Shown here: positions 50,307 to 60,592 of the stretch, one piece after another
Layout: every line of letters starts with the position of its first letter
How positions within the stretch are numbered: position 1 is the first letter of the stretch
NCBI GenBank assembly: GCA_018136815.1
Contig: CM030933.1
Coordinates: 4,692,557 to 4,756,556, forward strand
Source: Isochrysis galbana
Lineage: Eukaryota > Haptophyta > Isochrysidales > Isochrysidaceae
Reading direction: 5' to 3'
DNA length: 64,000 bases
Program-made: the position numbers and the translations under genes
The notes under the pieces: generated by a model
Database searches by the model: none
Told to the model about the DNA's origin: nothing
What the model saw: the letters and a program-made list of their open reading frames with translations, nothing else

Positions 50307-53300
50307 ATGTCTGAGTCCGCCGCCTTCTCCGCCGCCTCCGGCCCGACAGACGAGCCCTCCCTGCTCTCCCAGGCTCTTCAGGCGGGCGCGAGCGCGGGTA
50401 TGGTGGCCACGTCGGGTATGTTCCAGTCCTGGTCCCTCCTCCACGTAGCATCGTACGCGGGACACGCCGCGAGCTGCCAGCTCCTCCTCTCAGCAGGCGC
50501 ACCTATCGATGCGAGGGACAAGAAGGGCGACACTCCCCTGCACAAGGCGGTGGGCAAGGGCCGCGCGGGCGTGGTGCGCGCGCTTTTGCTCGCGCGTGCT
50601 GACCCTGCAGCCACCAACTCGACCGGCATCGCGCCTCTCCATGCCGCAGAAGGACAACCAGAGATTCTCTCTCTGTTACGTGAGGCCATAATTGGCCAAC
50701 CAGCTGGCATGCCTTCTCTCGCCAGCCCCACGCCGCTGCCGCCGGCGACACCAGTCCGCGCGCCACCCATGGACGCGGCGGCGGCGCGTGGTGCCGCCGC
50801 CGCCGCCGCGCGCGCCGCCCAGCGTGGCGCGGCCGTGGGTGCGCCCGAGGTCTCGCCCGCCAGCACGCCGCGCACAGGTGACAAGGGCAGCGCCACGAGG
50901 GCCAAGACATATGGCAGGATCACACCAGCCGAGGCGATCCGACGGCGCGAGGAGCGGGAGCGAGAGGAGCGCGAGAGGCAGGAGCGCGAGAGGCAGGAGC
51001 GCGAGGACGCCGCGATGACACCCGATGAACGCGCGGCCAAGGCGGAGCGCGAGAAGGAGGAGCGTCGCGCGCGCATCATTGCAGAGCACCAAGCGCTGCT
51101 CCGGAAAGAGGAGGAGGCACGGCGCGAACGCGAGGAGCGTGAGGCGCGCGAAGCGGCGGAGCGCGCGAAGCGCGAGGAAGAGGCGGCGCGGCGACGCGAG
51201 CTCGAAGATCGGCTGCGCGCTGAGGCGCGCGCACGCGCCGAGGCCGAGGCCGCCGCTAAGGCGGCCGCACGCGAGGCCGAGGGCCGCAATTGGGCAGACC
51301 ACTATGCGAGCTCTGATGAGGATGTACTGCCCGCGCTCCCTTTTGGCTCGTCGCCCGCGCCCGCGCCGGAACCCGCACCCGCGCCGGAACCCGCACCCAC
51401 GCCGGAACCCGCGCCCGCGCCGGAACCCGCGCCCGCGCCGGAACCCGCGCCCTCGCCGGAACCCACAGCAGCACCCGCGTTGGATCGCACGTTCGCGCCC
51501 GCGCCGGTGCCTGCGCCCGTGCCCGACCCTGTGGCTGTTGGGCACAGACTCAAGCCGACACCAGCACCTCAGTCGATGCCGTCGGGGCAGGGCGGGCGCG
51601 GGCGGTGGGCCGCCCCCTTGCCTTTCGACTCGCGTGCACGGCGGGGTAGCGGTCCCTCCTTCTCAGCCAAGAGCGAGCCGCCCGGCATGCCCTCGCGCCT
51701 CCTCAGCCAGGCGCTCACGGCAACGAGCCCTGCAGTGCAGCCAGGGGCACCCCCGCCCACCTCCGGCATTGGCCCGAGCACACCGGCCGATCCGACGCTG
51801 CTCATGCGCGCATTCAGCGTGGTGCGCTCGCGCACGGAGCAGACTGAGTTGCTGGCCGCCTTGTTAGGCGCGGGAGTGCAGCCCGATGCGACCGTGACAG
51901 GCGGCGGCATCTACCACTCGTGGAGTCTGCTGCATGCCGCAGCGTACGCGGGGCATGCAAGGGATGTGCAGCTGCTCCTTTCGCGCGGGGCGCACGCCGA
52001 CGTGAAGGACAAGAAGGGAGAGACGCCGCTGCTCAAGGCGGCATCACGCGGTCACGTGCAGGTCGCAAGGCTGTTGCTCTCGGCTAAGGCCGACCCGGCT
52101 GCGGCCTCGATGTCGGGCGCCACGCCGCTCGAGTTGGCCGCAGCTAAGCTCGAGCTGCTCTCGCTGTTTGAGAGCCCGCCTGAGGTTGCGCGTGTGCCCG
52201 AGCCTGAGCTCGGGCCTATTCCGCCGCTCGATGCGGCGCCGCGGAGCCAGGCGGCAGCTACCGAGCTGCGCGCCGCTGATGGACCAGCTTGCGGCGGTAG
52301 TGCTGCGACGCGCGCGGAGGCCATCACGGTAAGGCTTGGGGCACGGGGCGGCAGGTCGGTCTCGGTTAGCGACCGGCCGGTCAGCGGGCCTACCAGCCTA
52401 TTGGAAGCGCCCGCGTCGCACCCCACTGGAGCTCCGCGTGCCGCCACTATCGGTATGGCCGCGCGGCCAGGCAGCGGCTGGGAACGCGACAAAGGCGGCG
52501 GTGGGGTGGTAGCTCGCGGCTCACGGGGCGGCGGCGGGCGCGACGAGTATGCGCGCGGCGCTCGCAACCATGCTGCCGAGCTCGAGATCTTCGGCCCACC
52601 TCGCGAGGAGGGCGAGGCCTCAGCCGGTGGTGGCATCAACTTTGCGCAGTACGAGTCGATCCCGGTGCGCACCGAGGGCCGCGCTGCGCCAGCGCCGCTC
52701 AACTCCTTCGACTCGCTCGAGCTGCCCGAGCCGATCCGCGAGAACGTGCGGAGAACAGGCTACGCAAGGCCGACTCCGATTCAGCAGAACGCGATTCCCG
52801 CCGCGCTTGCTGGACGCGACGTCATGGCTTGCGCGCAGACAGGCTCGGGCAAGACGGCCTCCTTTCTCCTGCCCACCGTCTCGCGCCTGGTGACGATGAG
52901 CCTGCCGCCCCGCGACCGCAAGCGCTCCACACCGTCCGCCATTGTGCTCTCGCCCACACGCGAGCTCACCCAGCAGATCTTCGCCGAGGCACGCAAGTTC
53001 TGTTACGGTGTCGGTGTGCGTCCTGTCGTCGCCTTTGGTGGTGCACCTATCGTTGATCAGTTCCGGGAGCTCGAGCGGGGCTGTGAGCTGCTCGTGGCGA
53101 CGCCCGGCCGGCTCGACGACATGATGGGGCGCGGGCGCGTACTGGTTAACCATGTGGCGGTACTCATCCTTGATGAGGCCGACCGAATGCTCGACATGGG
53201 GTTCGAGCCATCGATTCGCAAGATCGCGCTCGCATCATCCATGCCACCACCTGGCGAGCGACAGACACTGCTCTTCTCCGCCACCTATCCGCCCGAGATC

Positions 53301-54017
53301 CAGCGACTTGCGCGCGACTTTGGGCGCGACTATGTGCGCATTACCATAGGCCGCGTGGGCTCCACCACGGAGCTCATCACGCAGCGGCTTGAGCACGTGC
53401 AAGAGCGCGACAAGGAGGGTGCGCTCCTGCGACTGCTCGCAGCCTCGCGCTCGGAGGCCCAAGGCAAGCTTCCCCTCACACTCGTCTTCGTCGCAACGAA
53501 GAAGCGCGCCGACGTGCTGGAGGCTAAGCTCCGTGGCGTCGGCATTTCGGTGACGTCTATTCATGGTGACCGCACGCAGCAAGAGCGGGAGGAGGCGCTT
53601 GCCGCCTTCCGCGCCTTCCGCGCCTCCGTTCTCGTAGCCACCGACGTCGCCGCGCGCGGTCTTGACATCCCCAACGTTGGCCACGTCATCAATTATGACT
53701 TCCCGTCCGACTTCGACTCGTACGTGCACCGCATTGGTCGCACAGGACGCGCAGGGCGCAAGGGGGTCGCCACGGCGTTTATCAATGCCAGCGTCCCACG
53801 CACCGAGCTCGACGCGCTCGAAAAGCTAATCCGCGAGTCCAATGACGAACTGCCGTCCTGGTTCTCCATGCTACACGGGAGCGCCACCGGCGGCGGCAAA
53901 GGTGGCGGCGGCAAGGGGGGGCGCATCGGCAACGGTTGGGCGGGCGGTAAGGGAGGTGGGCGCGGTGGAGGGAGCTGGGGCCGAGCGGGCGGCTTTGGTA
54001 GTGGTGGCGGCTGGTAG
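50307..54017 (+). CDS. Ankyrin-repeat / DEAD-box RNA helicase fusion (Ded1/DDX3-like)
   Basis: 1236 aa, uninterrupted. Residues 40-125 carry ankyrin repeats (SWSLLHVASYAGHAASCQLL, GDTPLHKAVGKGRAGVVRAL). Residues 208-325 form a charged R/E-rich coiled coil; 348-390 are PAPEPAP repeats. Residues 538-623 are a second ankyrin set (SWSLLHAAAYAGHARDVQLL) duplicated from the first. The helicase core follows: Q motif (TPIQQNAIP), motif I AQTGSGKT (about 843), Ia PTRELTQQ, Ib TPGRLDDM, motif II DEAD (956), motif III SAT (991), IV LVFVATKKRA, V RGLDIP (1117) and VI HRIGRTGR (1141). The C-terminus is GGKGGG-rich, like Ded1/DDX3. Expected role: ATP-dependent RNA unwinding in translation or RNP remodelling, with ankyrin repeats adding partner binding. 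All catalytic motifs are intact. Confidence 0.9.
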   Translation: MSESAAFSAASGPTDEPSLLSQALQAGASAGMVATSGMFQSWSLLHVASYAGHAASCQLLLSAGAPIDARDKKGDTPLHKAVGKGRAGVVRALLLARADPAATNSTGIAPLHAAEGQPEILSLLREAIIGQPAGMPSLASPTPLPPATPVRAPPMDAAAARGAAAAAARAAQRGAAVGAPEVSPASTPRTGDKGSATRAKTYGRITPAEAIRRREEREREERERQERERQEREDAAMTPDERAAKAEREKEERRARIIAEHQALLRKEEEARREREEREAREAAERAKREEEAARRRELEDRLRAEARARAEAEAAAKAAAREAEGRNWADHYASSDEDVLPALPFGSSPAPAPEPAPAPEPAPTPEPAPAPEPAPAPEPAPSPEPTAAPALDRTFAPAPVPAPVPDPVAVGHRLKPTPAPQSMPSGQGGRGRWAAPLPFDSRARRGSGPSFSAKSEPPGMPSRLLSQALTATSPAVQPGAPPPTSGIGPSTPADPTLLMRAFSVVRSRTEQTELLAALLGAGVQPDATVTGGGIYHSWSLLHAAAYAGHARDVQLLLSRGAHADVKDKKGETPLLKAASRGHVQVARLLLSAKADPAAASMSGATPLELAAAKLELLSLFESPPEVARVPEPELGPIPPLDAAPRSQAAATELRAADGPACGGSAATRAEAITVRLGARGGRSVSVSDRPVSGPTSLLEAPASHPTGAPRAATIGMAARPGSGWERDKGGGGVVARGSRGGGGRDEYARGARNHAAELEIFGPPREEGEASAGGGINFAQYESIPVRTEGRAAPAPLNSFDSLELPEPIRENVRRTGYARPTPIQQNAIPAALAGRDVMACAQTGSGKTASFLLPTVSRLVTMSLPPRDRKRSTPSAIVLSPTRELTQQIFAEARKFCYGVGVRPVVAFGGAPIVDQFRELERGCELLVATPGRLDDMMGRGRVLVNHVAVLILDEADRMLDMGFEPSIRKIALASSMPPPGERQTLLFSATYPPEIQRLARDFGRDYVRITIGRVGSTTELITQRLEHVQERDKEGALLRLLAASRSEAQGKLPLTLVFVATKKRADVLEAKLRGVGISVTSIHGDRTQQEREEALAAFRAFRASVLVATDVAARGLDIPNVGHVINYDFPSDFDSYVHRIGRTGRAGRKGVATAFINASVPRTELDALEKLIRESNDELPSWFSMLHGSATGGGKGGGGKGGRIGNGWAGGKGGGRGGGSWGRAGGFGSGGGW

Positions 54018-54460
54018 TCGGGGCTATCATCGCGGAGAACGGTGGCACGAGGCGGCGGGAGAGACTAGACACTCGTGCCGCTCCCCTCTAAACCACGACG
54101 ACGACCTTCGCAAGGCATCGAAGAAGGATTACCGTAGGCTAGGAGCCGAAACTTCCAGCTGCTGACAATGGACCACACCTCAGGGTGCTGTGGTCGTACT
54201 GTGGAAGTGCGGAAGAAGGGCGGCGCAGAGCATTAGGTAGCATGACACATGCACGGCGGTTCTTCAGCGACGGATAGCGACGGGCCCAAAAGATAAGGCT
54301 GATATCAACGTTTACGGTCAATATACATTATCGAACGCGAGCTAGCTTCATATGCACGGATTGCACACGTGGATTGACGTTATTCCGTTGGGATTGACTG
54401 TCGCCGTGTCACCACACACGGCAGATGAGGGGATCCGGATTTTTACCCCAATATCTAGCC
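54018..54460. other. 3' flank of helicase gene
   Basis: Presumed 3' UTR and spacer; nothing else recognised. Confidence 0.4.
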
Positions 54461-54795
54461 GTTGTACCCTAAACTTGCAGCAATAGGATGGAGTATGGAA
54501 TACTTATTTGAAGGCGGAAGCTAAGAAAGCTCTGATTTCTGGATCGCTATTATGATGTGCGCTAGCCAATACCTTCCCTAGCATCAATGCCCTTTTCGCT
54601 CGTTGCGCACGCCGTTGCACCCTAAAACTTGCAGCAATAGGATGGAGTATGGAATATACTTACTAGTACTTACTCATTACATATACTTCTTTAACAACGG
54701 AGGCTGAGAAAGCTCTGATTTCTAGATCGCTATTGTGATGTGGGCTAGCCAATGCCTTACCTAGCATTAATGCTCTTTTCGCTCGTTGCACACCC
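54461..54795. repeat. Tandem duplication, two units
   Basis: Unit 1 (54461-54612) and unit 2 (54613-54795) share GCAGCAATAGGATGGAGTAT, GAAAGCTCTGATTTCT and CTTTTCGCTCGTTGC. Unit 2 has an extra ~30 bp (ACTAGTACTTACTCATTACA). Confidence 0.8.
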
Positions 54796-54907
54796 CGGAT
54801 GTTCTGTCATATATGATATCATATATGATACATCATACTCAGGTCCGAGGCACCTGATGCTGAATATCAGTATGACAAAATTGACGTATAAATAGAACCT
54901 ATATACA

Positions 54908-54908
<1 letters not shown>

Positions 54909-55003
<95 letters not shown>
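54909..55003. repeat. (TG)n microsatellite
   Basis: 95 bp of uninterrupted TG. Confidence 0.95.
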
Positions 55004-55005
<2 letters not shown>

Positions 55006-55101
55006 GCGCAAAGGCGCGAATCGCCAACCGCGGCGAGTCGCCCCCCCCCCCTCCCCCCTCTCCTCCTCTCCTCTCTCCACAGTTCACAACTCACAGCATC
55101 C

Positions 55102-55525
55102 ATGGCTGATGGGCACGAGGAGGAGGATGGTGGAGAGGATATGGGAATGGTGATGATGATCCCTGCCACTGGGCGCGACGCCCTTTGTGCAAGCTTCCAG
55201 GTAACGCACTCCTGTGGTCGACAATCGAAGAGCCCGCTGCGCGGCGCAAAGAGACGAGGACCAAGGCATGCGTCTTCTGTGGGTGGTCGTACACGGGCGG
55301 CCCGTTCAACATCAAAGTACACTTGGACCCGAACATCAAGCCCCGCGTGATCCGTGCATGCCGTGCATCTCCGGTGTAGAGCGAGCGCTACGAAGAGGTA
55401 CTCTACGAGATTCGGCGTCGAGCTGCCGACGAGCGTCGGAGTGCTGTGGCAAAGGAGCAGCAGGCTGCCGCGAAGGCAGAAGGCCGCGTAATGGCAGAAC
55501 ACAAGACCTTCTTCAACGGCGTGGG
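55102..55525 (+). pseudogene. hAT transposase N-terminus (BED finger), split by R9
   Basis: MADGHEEEDGGEDMGMVMM at 55102, then, after a frame change near 55200, a BED-type finger: KACVFCGWSYTGGPFNIKVH. A helical segment (ERYEEVLYEIRRRAADERRS) leads to KTFFNGVGI. A TAG interrupts the frame near 55378. R9 begins at 55526 and a further hAT piece resumes at 56256. Confidence 0.6.
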
Positions 55526-55531
55526 CATCAA

Positions 55532-55549
55532 CTATCGTTAAACCGATAG
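55532..55549 (+). promoter_or_regulatory. 5' hairpin of R9
   Basis: Stem CTATCG / CGATAG, loop TTAAAC, then GGTC and ATG at 55554. Confidence 0.6.
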
Positions 55550-55553
55550 GGTC

Positions 55554-56243
55554 ATGGAGCGCGCGCCGCTCCCCTCCCCTCCTGCCGCCCCCCCCGCCGC
55601 GACGGACGATCGGGCCATGCTCGACGCCTCGCACCCGAAGCGCCCACGAGAGGGCGCCCCACCGACCAAGGTGCGCGTGAGACGCGACCCGGGCCGTCCC
55701 TTGACAGCCATACACCAGCAAGGACACCATGCCCAGCATGGCCACCACAGCCCTCAACTCCCTCCAACCACGCAAGGCCTCCAGACAGCTGTGACAAGCC
55801 GGCTCAGAGCCGCATCCCATAGGGAAAGCCGTAAGGCTGGGCCCCTACAAAGCCGCGGCACTGACCTCGTGCGACAGCACGAGGCACAGGCCTGGCCAGA
55901 CATCTCACCAACCCCAAGGGGGGAACAGACAAGCTGGTGTAGCACAAGCTACACCAGGGGAACGAAATGGCAGACAACTCTCGAAAGAGACCACGGAAAG
56001 GGCCCTAGGACCCAACTCACAATCCCTCCATCACCACGGGCGACGACGGGGGCAGCCGAGGCAAGCCCAGAGCAGTCCCGAAGTTCAACTCACACACACA
56101 CATACACCAGGAGAGACGCAAGCCTACACCACAAGAGCGGTGGAGAGCACTACGACCCTGACGCTCCCGCGTCAGACCACGAGCGAGAGACATGGGACTC
56201 TCCCCAGGCCCCTGAGACCCTCAAACCTCAAACCCCTGACTAA
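55554..56243 (+). CDS. ORF1 N-terminal region of R9
   Basis: 229 codons, open. N-terminus MERAPLPSPPAAPPAATDD with a basic HPKRPREG motif, followed by His/Gln/Pro- and Ser/Thr-rich, presumably disordered sequence (QQGHHAQHGHHSPQLPP). No folded domain; the FYV..Y(G) domain and CCCH finger of R4 are not reached. It resembles the N-terminal third of ORF1 and ends near the 3' truncation, so it is a fragment rather than a working gene. Confidence 0.4.
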   Translation: MERAPLPSPPAAPPAATDDRAMLDASHPKRPREGAPPTKVRVRRDPGRPLTAIHQQGHHAQHGHHSPQLPPTTQGLQTAVTSRLRAASHRESRKAGPLQSRGTDLVRQHEAQAWPDISPTPRGEQTSWCSTSYTRGTKWQTTLERDHGKGPRTQLTIPPSPRATTGAAEASPEQSRSSTHTHTYTRRDASLHHKSGGEHYDPDAPASDHERETWDSPQAPETLKPQTPD

Positions 56244-56255
56244 CCCCCACTCCGC

Positions 56256-56373
56256 CATCCCTGTTCTGCATCGATGAGTGTACCCATGCTTGGCTGAAGG
56301 TGGTCGAGAAGAAGGCGCTGCCATTGAATCTGTTTGATGATGAGACCTTCAGACATGCGGTACGCTTGAAGTA
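56256..56373 (+). pseudogene. hAT transposase fragment, continuation beyond R9
   Basis: CTHAWLKVVEKKALPLNLFD and DETFRHAVR match the hAT motif 'lPfnlfdnp.F' that normally follows the BED finger by a short linker. This fits the fragment at 55102-55525 if R9 is removed. It is truncated at about 56373 by gypsy sequence. Confidence 0.5.
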
Positions 56374-56384
56374 GTACTTGTCTA

Positions 56385-57290
56385 GGTACCTCGGCTGAAT
56401 ATCTCGGCCACGTTGCTTCGCGTGAAGGTCTTCGGATGGATCCCAAGAAAGTGGAAGCTGTGTCGAAAATCGACCCTACCCAAATCAACTCGATCGAAGC
56501 CGTCCGTTCCTTCCTTGGATTGTGCTCGTACTACCGCCGTTTTATCCGTCGTTTTGCGATCCGTGCAGCGCCGTTGACCGCTCTCACGCGGAAAGGGTGC
56601 GATGTCCCCGTCGAGTCGCAAACAGAAGCCTGTCGCCAGGCTATCGCTATCGAAGATCTCAAGCAAGCTATCTGTGAAGAACCCGTACTTGCACCTCCTC
56701 GAGACGACCGTCCTTTCCTCGTTAAGACCGACGGGGCTAGCAAGCTCGGCATCGCCGGCGTCCTTGGTCAGAAGGACGACGAAGGGAGAGAGCGCGTCGT
56801 TGCCTACTACGGTCGTAGTTTGAGTCCGGCTGAGCGCCATTGGACAGTCACTGAAATCGAACTTCTAGCAGCGCTAGAATCGATCCGAAATTGGAGGCCT
56901 TATCTTTGGGGTCGCCACTTCACCCTCGTCGTAGACCATTCAGCTTTGCGCTGGCTTCACACGATGAAAGATCAAGTCACCGGTGGGCCAGCCTCGCGCC
57001 TCATGCGATGGGTCCTAAAGCTGGCCGAATATCGATTCGACGTCGTGCACAAACCTGGAGTCACTCATTGGGACGCCGACGGCTTATCCCGCTTAGTTCC
57101 TCTCGAGCCCGATCACGATCCTCTCCATCTCGAGGAGACTGACGCCCTCATGGCGTTGCAGCAGGTCCGAGATGCACAGGGACTGCGAGAGAGTAATTTC
57201 GTTTGTCGACCTGCTGTGAGTGATCCCAACGTTCAGAATCCAAGATACAAGATAGTTCACCTTTGTCTTCAATTGGAAAGCAGTCGCCTA
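56385..57290 (+). pseudogene. Ty3/gypsy reverse transcriptase thumb and RNase H fragment
   Basis: YLGHVASREGLRMDPKKVEA, then FLGLCSYYRRFIRRFA (RT thumb). The RNase H domain follows: FLVKTDGASKLGIAGVLGQK, VVAYYGRSLSPAERHWTVTE, YLWGRHFTLVVDHSALRWLH, and the end motif HWDADGLSRL. The RT catalytic YxDD and all upstream parts are missing; after about 57200 the integrase start is lost. The frame itself is open for 290 codons. Confidence 0.8.
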
Positions 57291-57314
57291 GGCCTCGCAC
57301 GAAACGGGCGCTAG

Positions 57315-57580
57315 ATTAGGATCATTGTCGGCGATGAGGGCGTCGTCAACGTAGACGAGGACCCACAAGATTTTGTTGTCTTTAGTGAAGGTGTACAGAC
57401 AGACGTCGATGGTTGATCGAGTGAACCCCTATTGTAGAAGGAAGCTGGTGAGCAGGGCCGCCCATTCTTGGCCCGCTTGTTTGAGGCCGTAGAGGGGACT
57501 TGAGGAGTTTACTCACCGGACGTGTGCAACGGCGATCTTCGTGGGGAACGCCAAGAGGGACGCGCATGTAGAGGGGCTAA
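57315..57580 (-). pseudogene. Copia reverse transcriptase fragment
   Basis: Minus strand reads GVPHEDRRCTRPVSKLLKS, GFTRSTIDVCLYTF and VLVYVDDALIADND in shifting frames. It is the same copia family as 17210-17450, with stops and frameshifts. Confidence 0.7.
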
Positions 57581-59214
57581 CTCAAGTCAGCTTGCAAGTA
57601 CGTGCCTCCGCGATAGTGATTTCTGGTTTCTGCCCTATTTGCGGGTTTTCTGGTTACGCATCGCTGTGGGGGCGCTACCGTGGGGGGTCTGGGGGCCAAA
57701 GGGCACCGGATATGTGCTAGTTACACCTATCCGGTCACCACATCCAAAAATTTCGTAATGAATCCTCAATCTTGACTTGGTCAATTTTCACCCTTAGAAG
57801 TAAAAACAGCTGATTGACCGCCCTATTGAAATTCGTAATTTACAGCTCGAGCGTATTGCTAAGGTATTCGAATATAAAACTATTACTCAACAAATTCGTA
57901 ATTTACCGTTAATTTAAGTAGAATGTACAAAAATGCACGTGGTCCTCTTTCGACCGAACGCAACCTTTGACCGGATATTTGGTACCGCTTTCGCATGCAC
58001 GTTTTATTCACGCGGGGCGCCTCATTTACTCGTCGCACGTGCGCTCTCTCAGCCTTGCAAAGGAGAGTCTTTCACTTTCATGCTCAAGGTAAATGCTTGT
58101 GCCGCAAGGAGTATGCGGACAGTGAGCGCTGCAAGTCATACCTTTCTTTTTGACCCTTGCTACCCCCACGACCGCCCGTGTGGCGACTTCTCGCGAGCTT
58201 GGGCGGCCTTTCTCTCCCTCCCTCCTACCCATCCACTCCGTCAGCCAAACGGAACAGTGCCACGTGAGGGTATGAGGGGGGGAAGCATTGCTCTAGGTGC
58301 TGCTTCCGCTCGCCCGGCGCTGCCCTCGCTCAGCCCAGCCACTGTCCCTCCCGGTCAGGAGACGTTGGCGCGCCTCTCCGCCCGCCTATGTGGACGCATC
58401 TCCTCCCGCCTACGGGACGCCTGCGCGCCTTCGTACGGCGGGGTGGGGTGCAACCACCTGCGCTGGGGTGGCTGAAGGGAGCGAGGGCGCGGTGAAAGGG
58501 CAGGACCGGCTGCGATGTCCCCTTTTCTACGGTCAAATCGCCTTGCTGCACGTTTGTACTGTAAAAAAGGAGGTCCTTTAAGTAGAACTTATACCGTCCA
58601 CATGGGGGGCACTTGCGAAAAAAACAACCAAACCTGAGGTTGCACCCTCTTGGTGGGCGGGTGTCTTTAGAGGGATTTTGAAGGTGCCAACAGAGTCTCA
58701 ACGAGGGGGGGCTCAACAGGATTTTCTTCTCTGTTGAGTGACTGTTGAGTCCCTTTCACAAAAGGCCGAGTTCGCTCGCGGGGGGTCCCCAGTTCCCAAC
58801 ACGCGGTGTGCTCCAGGCGGCCCGGCAGAGCGCGGCGGCCATGCCCACCAGGCCATACACCGCCCGGGAGTGCGCGCGGGGGAGAAGAGAACCTCGCGCG
58901 GGGGGGGGGATGGGGGGATTGATATAACGGCCGGAGGCGACGGACGGCACGCCGAGGGAACGAACCTGCCGCGGGGGGGGGGCGAGGGACCGAGGGCACG
59001 GCGGGGCAGCGTGGGAGGGCGCGAGGCCGATCTCGGAGCGAGATCGCGTCCTTTCCCTCGCGGAGCGCGGAGAGACCCCCCACGAGATATCTTGGGACCG
59101 GAGAATGTTTTGGACGAATCTTCCTGCCGTCGGCCGAGGCGAGGCGGACGGAGAGAGAGAGAGAGAGAGATTCTCGCAGAGCGACTGCAGAACGAGAAGC
59201 CGAAGTCATGCCGG
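57581..59214. other. Repeat-rich intergenic region
   Basis: Includes CACCGGATATGTGCTAGTTA and TTGACCGCCCTATTGAAATT (57815), shared with 31.5-31.7 kb, and AACAACCAAACCTGAGGTTG at 58622, shared with 43545. Several frames in 58000-59200 are GC-rich and domain-less. No gene supported. Confidence 0.4.
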
Positions 59215-59445
59215 TTTATTACCTTGAACGAGCCAACAATTATAGTAACAGCAAAAACAAAATTCGAATCGCAAATTTCGAGACCAAAATCTGCAAACCT
59301 GGACTTGAGACCATGGGGAATCTGAATCTGTGTGTCTTGTGCGTCAGTGGCAACACGGGGAACTGTTCAATTGTAATTGTGAGCGCGTACCTCACACGAA
59401 TATTCATGCCTACAGCCTACTTCAGATGGGCAGGAATACAATAGT
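59215..59445 (+). repeat. Dispersed repeat, copy 2 (partner at 45680)
   Basis: Translates to NNYSNSKNKIRIANFETKIC and later LTRIFMP, parallel to the minus strand of 45680-45890. Confidence 0.5.
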
Positions 59446-60472
<1,027 letters not shown>

Positions 60473-60592
60473 TCCCCCTCGCTCTCCCCCCCCCCCCTCC
60501 CTCCGCGCCGCCGCTCGCCTCCCCCACCATCCAACCACGCACCTCACCCCGACCCGCCTCGGCGCGCTGCCACCACCCGCGGCTCCCCTCGT

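Larger units (their letters stand above)
55526..56250 (+). mobile_element. Non-LTR 5' fragment R9 inserted in a hAT gene
   Basis: CAACTATCG at the left edge, hairpin 55532-55549, ATGGAGCGCGCGCC at 55554 and an ORF1 frame to 56243. hAT sequence lies on both sides. A short GCATC is present at both junctions (55525 and 56268 regions) but is too short to call a target-site duplication. The 3' part of the element is absent. Confidence 0.6.

Noticed and set aside
54908-55003. Cys-Val repeat proteins and a Thr-His repeat protein
   Set aside because: Translations of the TG microsatellite.
58297-59325. GC-rich overlapping frames on both strands
   Set aside because: No recognisable domain, no splice sites that join them, and repeat sequences occur within the region.
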